Part shown: positions 17,336 through 25,167 of the stretch, one piece after another
Layout of the letters: the number at the start of each line of letters is the position of its first letter
Numbering within the stretch: position 1 is the stretch's first letter
NCBI RefSeq assembly: GCF_001536285.1
Contig: NZ_FAOZ01000007.1
Location: 199,360-263,359 of the forward strand
DNA length: 64,000 nucleotides
Reading direction: 5' to 3'
Source: Parafrankia irregularis
GTDB lineage: Bacteria; Actinomycetota; Actinomycetes; Frankiales; Frankiaceae
Translations under genes and position numbers: made by a program
Notes under the pieces: model-generated
Database searches by the model: none
What the model saw: the letters and a program-made list of their open reading frames with translations, nothing else
Told to the model about the DNA's origin: nothing

Positions 17336-17349
17336 AGTCAATCTTGACT
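17336..17349. promoter_or_regulatory. PadR autoregulatory operator
   Basis: AGTCAA-TC-TTGACT is a perfect 14-bp palindrome immediately upstream of the PadR start. TTGACT within it also resembles a -35 element, so binding could block the promoter directly. Confidence 0.7.
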
Positions 17350-17447
17350 GAGTCACGGACCGCGTTCCGGCCGGTGCGCCCGACGCGCCGCCCGCCGCCG
17401 TGCGCGGCGCGTCGGTGGAGACCTCCGCGCCTGCGCCGGGCGGGACG

Positions 17448-18473
17448 TCACTCGTACCGGACGACCGCCGAGGCCGAGTCCGGGACGCCCTGGCAGGTGA
17501 GAACGTAGCCCTCCTCGATCTCCTCCTCGGTGAGGGCCTCGTTGACGCGCATGGTCGCCGTGCCCTCCACCAGCTTGGCGATACAGGTGGCGCAGGTGCC
17601 GGACTCGCAGGAGAACGGCGGGGTGAGCCCGCCGCGCCGGGCGCTCTCCAGGAAGGTCTCACCGGGCCGCCGGGGCACCGAGATCTTCTTGTTGCGCAGG
17701 ATGATGGTGACGGTGCCCTCGATCTCCACCTCGGCGCTCGCCGCCCCGTCGCCCTCGGCGTCGTCGCCTTCGGGGGCGATCACCGCGGCGGCGCCGAAGC
17801 GCTCGGTGAAGACCTTGCCCGGGCCGGGAAAGGCGTTCTCGACGAGGTCCATGAACGGCTCGGGGCCGCACACGTAGACGTCGGCGTCGGTGTCGGTGCC
17901 GACGAAGGCCAGCACGGCGGCGGCGTCGAGATAGCCGCTGTCGCTGTCGAGGTGACGCACCACGGTGAGCCGGTCGGGATACCGCGCGACCAGGTCGGCC
18001 AGGGCGGCCTCGAAAATCATCGAGGGCGCGTCCCGGTCGGCGCACAGCAGCCGGACCTCACGCTTCGTGCTGGCGAGAGCGCTTTTCGCCAGCGAGATGA
18101 CCGGCGTGATGCCGCTGCCGCCGCAGAATCCCAGCAGCGGGGCGTCGTTGTCCTGCAGGCAGAACACGCCGAACGGCCGGGTGATCTCGACTTCGTCACC
18201 CGCGGCGACATTGTCGATGAGCCAGTTGGAGACCCGCCCGCCGGCCACCCGCTTGACGGTCGTCATCAGCTCGGTGTCGGTCTCGGGCGCGCTGGACATC
18301 GAATAGGAGCGCAGCAGTTCCTCGCCGTCGATCTCGACCCGGAACGTGCAGAACTGGCCGGCACGGTAGGTGAACGGACCACTGCTCGGAGCGAGGACGA
18401 AGGTGCGGGTGTCGGCGGTCTCGCGGATGATCCGGGTGACGGTCGCCCTCTGGAACAGAGGGGGTCTCGGCAT
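17448..18473 (-). CDS. oxygenase reductase component, ferredoxin-NAD(P)H reductase with C-terminal 2Fe-2S (KshB/PaaE-like)
   Basis: 341 residues. Order: FAD domain (RAGQFCTFRVEIDG, then LRSYSMSSAP), NAD domain (GFCGGSGITPVISLAK and DVYVCGPEPFMDLVE), and a plant-type [2Fe-2S] ferredoxin at the C-terminus with CESGTCATC plus a distant Cys in YVLTCQG. This is the layout of the reductases that feed electrons to Rieske oxygenases such as 3-ketosteroid 9-alpha-hydroxylase or to ring epoxidases. It is divergent from the CoA ligase at 18628, sharing a promoter region with a degenerate copy of the GAGAAT motif. Possible oxygenase partners are at 31769 and 56755. Confidence 0.92.
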   Translation of the reverse strand: MPRPPLFQRATVTRIIRETADTRTFVLAPSSGPFTYRAGQFCTFRVEIDGEELLRSYSMSSAPETDTELMTTVKRVAGGRVSNWLIDNVAAGDEVEITRPFGVFCLQDNDAPLLGFCGGSGITPVISLAKSALASTKREVRLLCADRDAPSMIFEAALADLVARYPDRLTVVRHLDSDSGYLDAAAVLAFVGTDTDADVYVCGPEPFMDLVENAFPGPGKVFTERFGAAAVIAPEGDDAEGDGAASAEVEIEGTVTIILRNKKISVPRRPGETFLESARRGGLTPPFSCESGTCATCIAKLVEGTATMRVNEALTEEEIEEGYVLTCQGVPDSASAVVRYE

Positions 18474-18510
18474 CTACGGCCTCCTTCTGGTATGAAGATT
18501 CTACTGAGGT

Positions 18511-18525
18511 GAGAATATAATTTCC
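18511..18525. promoter_or_regulatory. candidate operator, degenerate copy of the GAGAAY-N3-RTTCTC motif
   Basis: GAGAAT-ATA-ATTTCC lies in the divergent promoter region between the reductase (start 18473, -) and the CoA ligase (start 18628, +). The left half is identical to the other copies and the right half has two changes. Confidence 0.45.
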
Positions 18526-18627
18526 GGGAGTGGGAGGGGAGCCTTCCACCGGCGTCTCGGACGTGCTGCTGGCAGCGTGGTGACCATTCGTTTCGATCCG
18601 CGTGATGACCGTTCGAAAGGAGCGGCG

Positions 18628-20061
18628 ATGAGTGATCAAGCCGCGCTCGTCTTCGAGGAACGGCAGTACAGCCTGGCACATCTTGAGGCGCTGACCGACG
18701 GGATGGCGGGAGCACTGGCGAAGCACGGGGTCCGGGCCGGTGAGCGGGTGGCGCTCATGGCCTCGAACCGACCCGAGTTCGTGCTCGCCGTCCGGGCGGC
18801 CTGGCGTCTGGGAGCCGCCATCGTAGCGCTGAGCCCCTCCTGGAAGCAGGCCGAGATCGAGCACGCGCTGGCCATCACCGGTGCCCGCCTGGCCGTCGGT
18901 GACCAGGAGCTGCTCGGGAACCTGCTGCCGATGTGGCACCTGGACGAGCCGATCCCCACCGGCGGCGGGCCGTTCCCGGCCACCGACCCGGACGCGGACG
19001 CGCTGCTGGTCTTCAGCTCGGGCACCACCGGCCTGCCCAAGGCGGTCCGGCACACGGCGAGATCCTTCGCCACCGCCGTCGGGCAGTGGCGCGACGTGCT
19101 GGGCCTGACCGGCGCCGACCGCATCCAGGTGACCACCCCGCCGTCACACATCCTGGGCATCCTCAACATCGTCACCGCGCTGGAGACCGGCGCCTGGTTA
19201 CGCCTGCACCGCCGCTTCGACCTGGACCTGGTGCTGCGCTCGATCGAGCACGACCGGATCACCGTGGAGATGGCTGTCGCGCCGATCGCGCTGGCGATGG
19301 CCTCGCACCCGGCGCTGGAGTCCTACGACCTGTCGTCGCTGCGCTACATCATGTGGGGCGCCACCCCGGTCACCGCCAGCGTCGCCGAGACGGTCACCCG
19401 CCGCACCGGCGTCGGCTGGGTGCCCGCCTACGGGGCCAGCGAGCTGCCCGTCATCGCCTGCAACCCGCTGGCCGGCGCCCGGCTCGACAGCGTCGGGAAG
19501 GCCGCCCCCGGGGTGACCCTGCGCGTGGTCTCCCTGGAGACCGGCGCCGTGCTCGGCCCCGGCGAGACCGGCGAGATCCAGGCCCGCTCCGACTCGCTGA
19601 TGGCCGGCTACCTGCCCGCCGAGGCCACCGAGGACGCCTTCGCCGACGGCTGGTACCGCACCGGTGACGTCGGTGAGATCGACGCCGACGGGTGGCTGCG
19701 GCTGACCGACCGGGTCCGGGAGATGGTCAAGGTCCGCGGGTTCCAGGTCGCCCCCGCCGAGGTCGAGGGCGTCCTGCACGGCCACCCGGCGGTGGCCGAC
19801 TGCGCGGTGTTCGGCATCCCCGACCCCGCCGACGGCGAGGCCCTGATCGCGGCGGTGACGGTCGCGGCCGGGACAGCTGCGGCCGGGACGACGAGTGCCC
19901 CGGTGGACGCCGACGCGCTCGTCGCCTGGGTGGGCGAGCGGCTCGCCTCCTACAAGCGGCCACGCACGGTCGTGTTCGTCGACGACATCCCCCGCCTGCC
20001 GTCCGGCAAGGTACTGCGGCGAGTTCTCAAGGAGCGCTATGGACGTACGTCTGACCACTGA
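18628..20061 (+). CDS. acyl-CoA synthetase (AMP-binding)
   Basis: 477 residues with the ANL motifs LVFSSGTTGLPKAVRHT, PAYGASELPVIACNP, GWYRTGDVGEIDADGWL, RVREMVKVRGFQVAPAEVEG and the A10 lysine in RLPSGKVLRRVLKERYG. It forms acyl-CoA from an acid, ATP and CoA. ATG 18628 follows AAAGGAG (18617-18623); the open frame begins earlier at 18577 but without a ribosome site. It overlaps the next dehydrogenase gene by 23 bp, starting a four-gene unit (ligase, two ACADs) probably devoted to one substrate. The promoter region carries the shared GAGAAT-type site. Confidence 0.92.
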   Translation: MSDQAALVFEERQYSLAHLEALTDGMAGALAKHGVRAGERVALMASNRPEFVLAVRAAWRLGAAIVALSPSWKQAEIEHALAITGARLAVGDQELLGNLLPMWHLDEPIPTGGGPFPATDPDADALLVFSSGTTGLPKAVRHTARSFATAVGQWRDVLGLTGADRIQVTTPPSHILGILNIVTALETGAWLRLHRRFDLDLVLRSIEHDRITVEMAVAPIALAMASHPALESYDLSSLRYIMWGATPVTASVAETVTRRTGVGWVPAYGASELPVIACNPLAGARLDSVGKAAPGVTLRVVSLETGAVLGPGETGEIQARSDSLMAGYLPAEATEDAFADGWYRTGDVGEIDADGWLRLTDRVREMVKVRGFQVAPAEVEGVLHGHPAVADCAVFGIPDPADGEALIAAVTVAAGTAAAGTTSAPVDADALVAWVGERLASYKRPRTVVFVDDIPRLPSGKVLRRVLKERYGRTSDH

Positions 20062-20992
20062 GCAACGCGACCTGCGGGACGCGGCCGCGCGGCTCGCCGA
20101 CGACCTCGGCCCCGGATCCGTGCTGGATCTCGACGACGGCGAGCGCGTCGAGCGGCTGGAGAAGGCGGTCGCTGCCACCGGCTGGCGGTCGCTGCGCTCC
20201 GACGGCGCCTCCGGGGTGGAGGTCGCCCTCGTCGTCGAGGAGTTCGCCCGCGGGCTGGTCGACGTCCCGCTGCTCGGGCCGCTGCTCGCCGACGACCTGC
20301 GCGCGCGGCTCGGGGACGAGGCCGAGGCGGCCGAGCCGGTGGCGCTCGCTGTAGGCGACGAGGCGGTCGACGCCCGCGGTCTGCGTGGCGCGCTCGGCCT
20401 GCGCGCGGCCGGCGACGGCGGCACGGTCGGTGTCGGCGGTGCCGGCGGCACGGTCGGCACGGTCGGTGTCGGCGAGCCCGTGTTCGGGATCGACCTGACC
20501 CGGACCAACGCCGCGGCCAGCGGGCCCTTCGAGCCGGTCGGCGAGGTCTCCGCGGATGCCGCGCTGCGCTGGCACGCGCTGGCGCTCACCGTGACGACCG
20601 CCGACATCCTGGGCGCGGCCCGCGGCGCGTACGCGCTGGCGTGCGACTACGCCAAGGTGCGCTCGCAGTACGGCCGCACCATCGGCTCGTTCCAGGCCAT
20701 CGCCCACCTGCTCGCCGAGAGCCTCGCGCTGATCGAGGGCTCGGTGAGCGTGCTGCGCTACGCGGCGTGGGCCGTCGACGAGCTGGAGCCCGCCGAGGCG
20801 GTTCGCGCCGGCCAGGTCGCCAAGGTCTACACCGCCCGGGCGGCGCAGACCATCTGCGAGACGTCCGTGCAGGTCCACGGCGGTATCGGCAACACCTGGG
20901 AGTGCCTGGCCCACGTCTTCCTGCGGCGCGTGCTGACATCCGGCGCGCTGTTCCCGGTTTCTCTGGAGGAGATCGACCTTGGACTTTCGTGA
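20039..20992 (+). CDS. acyl-CoA dehydrogenase, small subunit of a heteromeric pair
   Basis: 317 residues, shorter than a normal ~380-residue ACAD and with a reduced N-terminal helical domain. The C-terminal FAD-binding half is good: KVRSQYGRTIGSFQAIAHLLAE and VQVHGGIGNTWECLAHVFLRR. A Gly/Val/Thr low-complexity segment (GGTVGVGGAGGTVGTVGVG) replaces part of the middle beta domain. ATG 20039 lies inside the ligase gene and the stop overlaps the next ACAD by 14 bp. Such tandem half-ACADs in actinobacteria form alpha2-beta2 enzymes for bulky (steroid or terpenoid) CoA substrates. Confidence 0.88.
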   Translation: MDVRLTTEQRDLRDAAARLADDLGPGSVLDLDDGERVERLEKAVAATGWRSLRSDGASGVEVALVVEEFARGLVDVPLLGPLLADDLRARLGDEAEAAEPVALAVGDEAVDARGLRGALGLRAAGDGGTVGVGGAGGTVGTVGVGEPVFGIDLTRTNAAASGPFEPVGEVSADAALRWHALALTVTTADILGAARGAYALACDYAKVRSQYGRTIGSFQAIAHLLAESLALIEGSVSVLRYAAWAVDELEPAEAVRAGQVAKVYTARAAQTICETSVQVHGGIGNTWECLAHVFLRRVLTSGALFPVSLEEIDLGLS

Positions 20993-22067
20993 TTCGCCGG
21001 AGGAGGCCGCGTTCCGCGCGCGGCTGCAGGCGTGGCTGGCCGAGAACGCGAAGAAGTTCCCCACCTCGGGCGACGAGTACTGGGCGAAGGCGGGGGAGTG
21101 GCATCAGGCCCTGCACGCCGCCGGGTTCTTCGGGAGCACCTGGCCGAAGGCGTACGGGGGGCAGGAGCTGCCGGCCGTCTACGACGTGATCGTCGACGAG
21201 GAGCTGGCCCGCGCCGGCGCCCCGGCCCGGCCGAGCCTGGGCTACCTGGTGATCGGCCTGGGCCGGCACGGCAGCGAGGCGCTGCGCCAGCGGTTCCTGC
21301 CCGGGATGATCAACGGCACCGAGCGCTGGTGCCAGGGCTTCAGCGAGCCCGGCGCGGGCTCCGACCTGGCCTCGCTGACCACCACGGCCACCCTGGAGGG
21401 CGACCACTACGTCCTGCACGGCCACAAGATCTGGACGAGCTACTCCGACGAGGCCGACTGGTGCCTGGTGCTCGCCCGCACCGACCCGGCCGCGCCGCGG
21501 CACAAGGGCATCTCCGGGTTCATCGTGTCGATGCACCAGCCCGGCATCGAGCAGCGCCCGCTGCCGATGATGAACGGGGTGACCAAGGAGTTCGGCCAGG
21601 TCCTGTTCGACGGGGCGACGGTGCCGGTCGACCAGATGGTCGGCGCGCCCGGCGAGGGCTGGAAGCTGGCGATGACCGTCGTCGGGCACGAGCGGGAGCC
21701 CTCGACGCTCGGCTTCACCGCGCGGTACGGCAAGACCGTCCGCAACCTGGCGGCGACCCTCGACGGGCCGCCGTCGGACGAGCTGCGCTGGGCCGCGGTG
21801 CAGACCGAGATGCTCCGGCTGCACGTGCGCCGGCGGCTGTCCGAGCAGCTCGACGAGGTCAGCCACGGTCCGGACGGATCCCTGGACAAGCTGCTGATGA
21901 CCTGGGTCGAGCAGTCGGTCGGGCACGCCTGCCTCGCCTCGGGCGGCACCCGTGACCCCGAGCTGCTGAGCACCTATCTGTACAGCCGCGCGCAGAGCGT
22001 CATGGGCGGCACGTCGCAGATCCAGAAGAACATCATCGCGGGACGGATCATCGGCCTCGAGGTCTGA
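20979..22067 (+). CDS. acyl-CoA dehydrogenase, large subunit of a heteromeric pair
   Basis: 362 residues. ACAD motifs: WCQGFSEPGAGSDLASL (flavin/substrate loop), HGHKIWTSYSDEADW and the C-terminal YLYSRAQSVMGGTSQIQKNIIAGRI. At the position of the MCAD catalytic Glu (YEGT) it reads MGGT, as in the paired dehydrogenases where the base is elsewhere. The start is a TTG at 20979 preceded by CTGGAGGAG; it overlaps the small-subunit gene, so production is coupled. It should oxidise an acyl-CoA to the 2-enoyl-CoA. It resembles the protein at 29724, its likely paralogue. Confidence 0.9.
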   Translation: MDFRDSPEEAAFRARLQAWLAENAKKFPTSGDEYWAKAGEWHQALHAAGFFGSTWPKAYGGQELPAVYDVIVDEELARAGAPARPSLGYLVIGLGRHGSEALRQRFLPGMINGTERWCQGFSEPGAGSDLASLTTTATLEGDHYVLHGHKIWTSYSDEADWCLVLARTDPAAPRHKGISGFIVSMHQPGIEQRPLPMMNGVTKEFGQVLFDGATVPVDQMVGAPGEGWKLAMTVVGHEREPSTLGFTARYGKTVRNLAATLDGPPSDELRWAAVQTEMLRLHVRRRLSEQLDEVSHGPDGSLDKLLMTWVEQSVGHACLASGGTRDPELLSTYLYSRAQSVMGGTSQIQKNIIAGRIIGLEV

Positions 22068-22131
22068 GCCCGGGCCGGGCGAGTCCCGGCCTGGCCTGGC
22101 CTGGCCCGGGCCGGGACCTGCGTGGAACCGG

Positions 22132-22185
22132 CGAGGCCGGTCATCCCGATGCGGCGGCGACCGCCGGGTGGGATGACCGGCCTCG
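22132..22185. terminator. strong bidirectional hairpin terminator
   Basis: CGAGGCCGGTCATCCC (22132-22147) and its exact complement GGGATGACCGGCCTCG (22170-22185) form a 16-bp stem with a smaller CGGCGG/CCGCCG hairpin inside the loop. It lies between the convergent ACAD and SDR genes. Confidence 0.8.
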
Positions 22186-22197
22186 GCCGGGTGCCTG

Positions 22198-22962
22198 CTA
22201 CTTGGGCGGGAAGCGCAGCGCGCCGTCGAGGCGGATGACCTCGCCGTTGAGGTAGTCGTTGGTGATGAGCTGCTCGGCGAGCGAGCCGTACTCGACCGAC
22301 TGGCCCATCCGCTTCGGGAACGGGACCTGCGGGCCCCAGTAGGCCTCCAGCTTGTCGGCGGCCTTGCCGTAGGCCGGGGTGTTGATTGTGCCCGGCGCGA
22401 TCGCGTTCACCCGGATGCCCAGCGGCGACAGGTCACGCGCGGCGACCAGCGTCATGGAGATGACGCCGCCCTTGGCGGCGGCGTACGCGATCTGGCCGAT
22501 CTGGCCCTCGAAGCCGGCGATCGAGGCGGTGTTGACGATGGCGCCCCGGGCGCCGCCTTCCAGCGGCTCCTCCTGTGCGATGGCCGCGGCCACCAGCCGG
22601 GTCACGTTGAACACCGAGGTGAGGTAGTACGTGATGGTCGTGGTGAAGGCGTCCAGGGCGTGCGGCGTGCCGTCCTTGCCGACGAGGCGCCCACCGGCGG
22701 CCGGGCCGCCGTGGGTGTCGACCGAGATCCGCAGCGGGCCGAGCGCCTTGGCCTCGGCGATCGCGGCGAGGATGTCCTCCTCCGAGGTGGCGTCGGTGCG
22801 GACGTAGCGAATGCCCAGCTCGGACTCGAGGGCCTTGCCCTTCTCGTCCGCGACGTCGGCCACCACGACCTTCGCGCCCGCGGCGTGCAGGCGGCGGACG
22901 GTGGCCTCGCCCAGGCCGCCGGTCCCACCGACGACGAGCGCGGAGTTTCCGCTGATCTCCAT
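22198..22962 (-). CDS. short-chain dehydrogenase (3-hydroxyacyl-CoA dehydrogenase type II-like)
   Basis: 254 residues of the classical SDR fold: cofactor loop VVGGTGGLGEATVRRL, catalytic Ser in VNTASIAGFEGQIGQ, YAAAKGG (Tyr/Lys pair) and VNAIAPGTINTPAYG. The usual NNAG turn is replaced by DTHGGPAAGG, as in relatives of HSD10/3-hydroxyacyl-CoA dehydrogenase II. It would oxidise a 3-hydroxyacyl-CoA with NAD+. The ATG has a purine-rich ribosome site (AGAGAGGGAAAG). It is divergent from meaB; the shared promoter holds a GAGAATGTT site at 23001-23016. Confidence 0.9.
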   Translation of the reverse strand: MEISGNSALVVGGTGGLGEATVRRLHAAGAKVVVADVADEKGKALESELGIRYVRTDATSEEDILAAIAEAKALGPLRISVDTHGGPAAGGRLVGKDGTPHALDAFTTTITYYLTSVFNVTRLVAAAIAQEEPLEGGARGAIVNTASIAGFEGQIGQIAYAAAKGGVISMTLVAARDLSPLGIRVNAIAPGTINTPAYGKAADKLEAYWGPQVPFPKRMGQSVEYGSLAEQLITNDYLNGEVIRLDGALRFPPK

Positions 22963-23000
22963 TAAGCTTTCCCTCTCTTGCTAGTCAAGCTCTCGCTCTG

Positions 23001-23016
23001 GAAGACTAACATTCTC
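23001..23016 (-). promoter_or_regulatory. candidate operator, GAGAATGTT motif copy
   Basis: On the minus strand GAGAATGTTAGTCTTC differs at only three positions from the symmetric site at 24888-24903 (GAGAATGTTATTCTCG). It lies in the divergent promoter between the SDR and meaB genes. Confidence 0.55.
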
Positions 23017-23165
23017 ATGAATGCGATCCCGATCAGAAATATCGCGTCTTCCGCTGGCTGCCGACCCCGGTTCACGCGGGTTGGCGATCAGACCCGGGGT
23101 GCCGGAACAGCCGGCCACGGCACGTGTGCCAGGCGGCGGGCCGATGGATCCCCCGGCGGTCCCCG

Positions 23166-24098
23166 ATGAACATTCTGGAGAATGTCGCCGCCGCGCGCGC
23201 TGGTTCACTGCGCGCTGTCGGGCGGTTGCTCAGCATGGCCGAGGGCGCCGGCCGCGGCGAGCTGCTGGCGGTGCTCGAACCGGCCCCGATCCGGGTGCTG
23301 GGAGTGACCGGTCCGCCCGGCGCCGGCAAGTCGACCACCATCGGCGCGCTGGTCGGCGCCTACCGGGAACGCGGGCTGCGGGTGGCGGTGCTCGCGGTCG
23401 ACCCGTCCTCGCCGTACAGCGGCGGCGCGCTGCTGGGCGACCGCATCCGGATGGCGGCGCACACGACCGACCCGGGGGTGCTGATCCGTTCGCTGGCGGC
23501 CCGGGGCCACCTGGGCGGGCTGTCCGCGGCCGTGCCGGCGGCGGTCCGGGTGCTCGCCGCGCTCGGCTATGACCTGGTGCTGCTGGAGACCGTGGGCGTG
23601 GGCCAGTCCGAGATCGAGATCGCCGCGGTCGCGGACCCGACCCTCGTCGTGCTGACACCGGGCGCGGGGGACGCCGTCCAGGCCGCCAAGGCCGGCCTGC
23701 TGGAGGTCGCCGACCTGCTCGTGGTCAACAAGGCGGACCGCGACGGTGCCGAGCAGACCGTGCGCGAGCTGCGCCAGGAGACGGATGTGCCGGTGCTGAC
23801 GCTGGTCGCCTCGCGGGGGGAGGGGCTGCCCGCCCTCCTCGACGCGATCGACGCCCACCACCGGGCGGACACGGTGGCCCGCCGGACGGCCCGGGCGCAC
23901 GCCCAGATCCTGTCCCTGGCGCAGAGCCGCCTGCGTGAGCATCCCGACCTGGCGGCCCTGGCCGCCGACGTCGCGCAGGGCCGGCGCGACCCCTACACCG
24001 CCGCCGAGCTGCTGCTGGGCGGCACCGAGGACGCGCGCACCGAGGACGCGCGCACCGAGGACGCGCGCGCTGCGGGTGTGCTCAGGCCTGGCTCGTAG
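23166..24098 (+). CDS. meaB: MeaB/ArgK-family GTPase, chaperone of B12-dependent mutases
   Basis: 310 residues. G-protein motifs: P-loop GVTGPPGAGKSTTIG, DPSSPYSGGALLGDRIRM (family signature), VLLETVGVGQSEIEIA (switch) and NKAD base-recognition. MeaB-type GTPases gate loading of adenosylcobalamin onto acyl-CoA mutases and protect them. The cognate mutase is probably the one at 2992-4970. ATG 23166 was chosen; a perfect palindrome ACATTCT-GG-AGAATGT covers codons 2-7. The C-terminus carries three TEDAR repeats and overlaps the tail of the convergent TetR gene by 17 bp. Confidence 0.93.
   Translation: MNILENVAAARAGSLRAVGRLLSMAEGAGRGELLAVLEPAPIRVLGVTGPPGAGKSTTIGALVGAYRERGLRVAVLAVDPSSPYSGGALLGDRIRMAAHTTDPGVLIRSLAARGHLGGLSAAVPAAVRVLAALGYDLVLLETVGVGQSEIEIAAVADPTLVVLTPGAGDAVQAAKAGLLEVADLLVVNKADRDGAEQTVRELRQETDVPVLTLVASRGEGLPALLDAIDAHHRADTVARRTARAHAQILSLAQSRLREHPDLAALAADVAQGRRDPYTAAELLLGGTEDARTEDARTEDARAAGVLRPGS
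23170..23185. promoter_or_regulatory. perfect palindrome over the meaB start codon region
   Basis: ACATTCT-GG-AGAATGT is an exact inverted repeat within codons 2-7 of meaB. It contains the GAGAATGT core seen in the nearby operators and could also form an mRNA hairpin at the ribosome site. Confidence 0.45.
24024..24068. repeat. three 15-bp tandem repeats at the meaB 3' end
   Basis: ACCGAGGACGCGCGC is repeated three times exactly and encodes TEDAR three times, beyond the conserved GTPase fold. Confidence 0.95.
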
Positions 24099-24795
24099 CC
24101 GAGCCCGTCACCGCGCCCGGCCCGGCGAAGCCGGAGAAGCAGAACTCCCAGGCCTCGTCGACGGTGATGGGATGAGCGTTCTCACTCGCGGCGACGCCGT
24201 TGGACTGGGAGAGGAACATGGCGGTCTGCATCACCATCGCGGCCGCCCGGCGGGGCCGTAGGCCGGTACGCAGCTGACCGGCTTCCGCCGCCCGGGTCAT
24301 CATCTCGGTGATGAGGGTGAGCAGCGGCGCGTGCGCCACCCGGACCTCGGCCGGATGCGACACCAGCAGCTGGGGGGCGAAGTCCGTGAACAGCGGCCGG
24401 CGCTGCCGGGCCTGGTCGGTGTGGCTCTGCTCGAACAGCAGCCGGACGGCGATCTGCAGCTGGCCGACGGGGTCGGGCTCGGTCTCGGTGGCGGCGCGGA
24501 TCTCCTCGGCCGACTCGCTCAGCGCGTTCTCGAACAGGGCGAGCAGCAGTTCGTGCTTGCCGCTGAAGTGCTGGTAGAAGCTGCGCAGCGACTGGCGGGA
24601 CCGGTCGACGACCTCCTGGACGGTGAGGTCGAGGGAGCCCTTCTCGGCGATGATCGCCTGGGCGGCGTCCAGGAACTGGACCACCCGCTGCTCGGCCCGG
24701 ATCTTGGCGGCCCGGGTCGAGCGTTCGACGGCACGCTGCTTCCAGGCAGGCTCTTCCTTCGTCGTGCTCACGGGCAGCTCCGTCTTCTGGGCCAT
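24082..24795 (-). CDS. TetR-family transcriptional regulator
   Basis: 237 residues. After a charged 35-residue tail, residues ~40-90 form the TetR helix-turn-helix: LDAAQAIIAEKGSLDLTVQEVV, DRSRQSLRSFYQHFSGKHELL. The ligand domain ends LRPRRAAAMVMQTAMFLSQ and a segment common to actinobacterial regulators of acyl-CoA pathways (DEAWEFCFSGF). It is divergent from the crotonase gene; the 372-bp spacer holds a perfect 17-bp palindrome. It may be the repressor recognising the GAGAAY-N3-RTTCTC sites across this region (inference). Confidence 0.9.
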   Translation of the reverse strand: MAQKTELPVSTTKEEPAWKQRAVERSTRAAKIRAEQRVVQFLDAAQAIIAEKGSLDLTVQEVVDRSRQSLRSFYQHFSGKHELLLALFENALSESAEEIRAATETEPDPVGQLQIAVRLLFEQSHTDQARQRRPLFTDFAPQLLVSHPAEVRVAHAPLLTLITEMMTRAAEAGQLRTGLRPRRAAAMVMQTAMFLSQSNGVAASENAHPITVDEAWEFCFSGFAGPGAVTGSATSQA

Positions 24796-25167
24796 GTATC
24801 AGAACGTACTGCACTGGCGCTACAACATTCGGCCAACCGCGGCTGGTAGCCGCACCACAGAGGTGGGAGATGCTGGTTTCGGATGTCGAGAATGTTATTC
24901 TCGCACCGGGACGGCCGGGCTGGCTACCGGCGGGCCGGCGTTGGGTGGAACCTGCGACCCGACTCTGGGATGTTGGGAGATCCGAGGCGGTCCAGCGGGC
25001 GTCGGAGTGGGTGACGGAGCGGATGACGGGGGCGGCCGAGGCTGGCCGTACCTGGTACATCCGGGTTCGGGCGGGTCGTACGCTCACCTGAACCTCGAAG
25101 TCGTCTTGATGGTTCGAGCGCTGCCTGAACTGCGTGCTCGGGCTGCCCCGGAACTGAGGAGCCTGGT
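24796..25167. other. divergent regulatory region tetR / crotonase
   Basis: This 372-bp stretch has no credible gene. It contains the palindrome at 24887-24903, and the TetR promoter presumably lies near 24800-24840, where AT content rises. Confidence 0.75.
24887..24903. promoter_or_regulatory. 17-bp perfect palindrome, best copy of the shared operator
   Basis: CGAGAAT-GTT-ATTCTCG is exactly symmetric. It sits 92 bp upstream of the TetR start and 265 bp upstream of the crotonase start. Confidence 0.7.
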
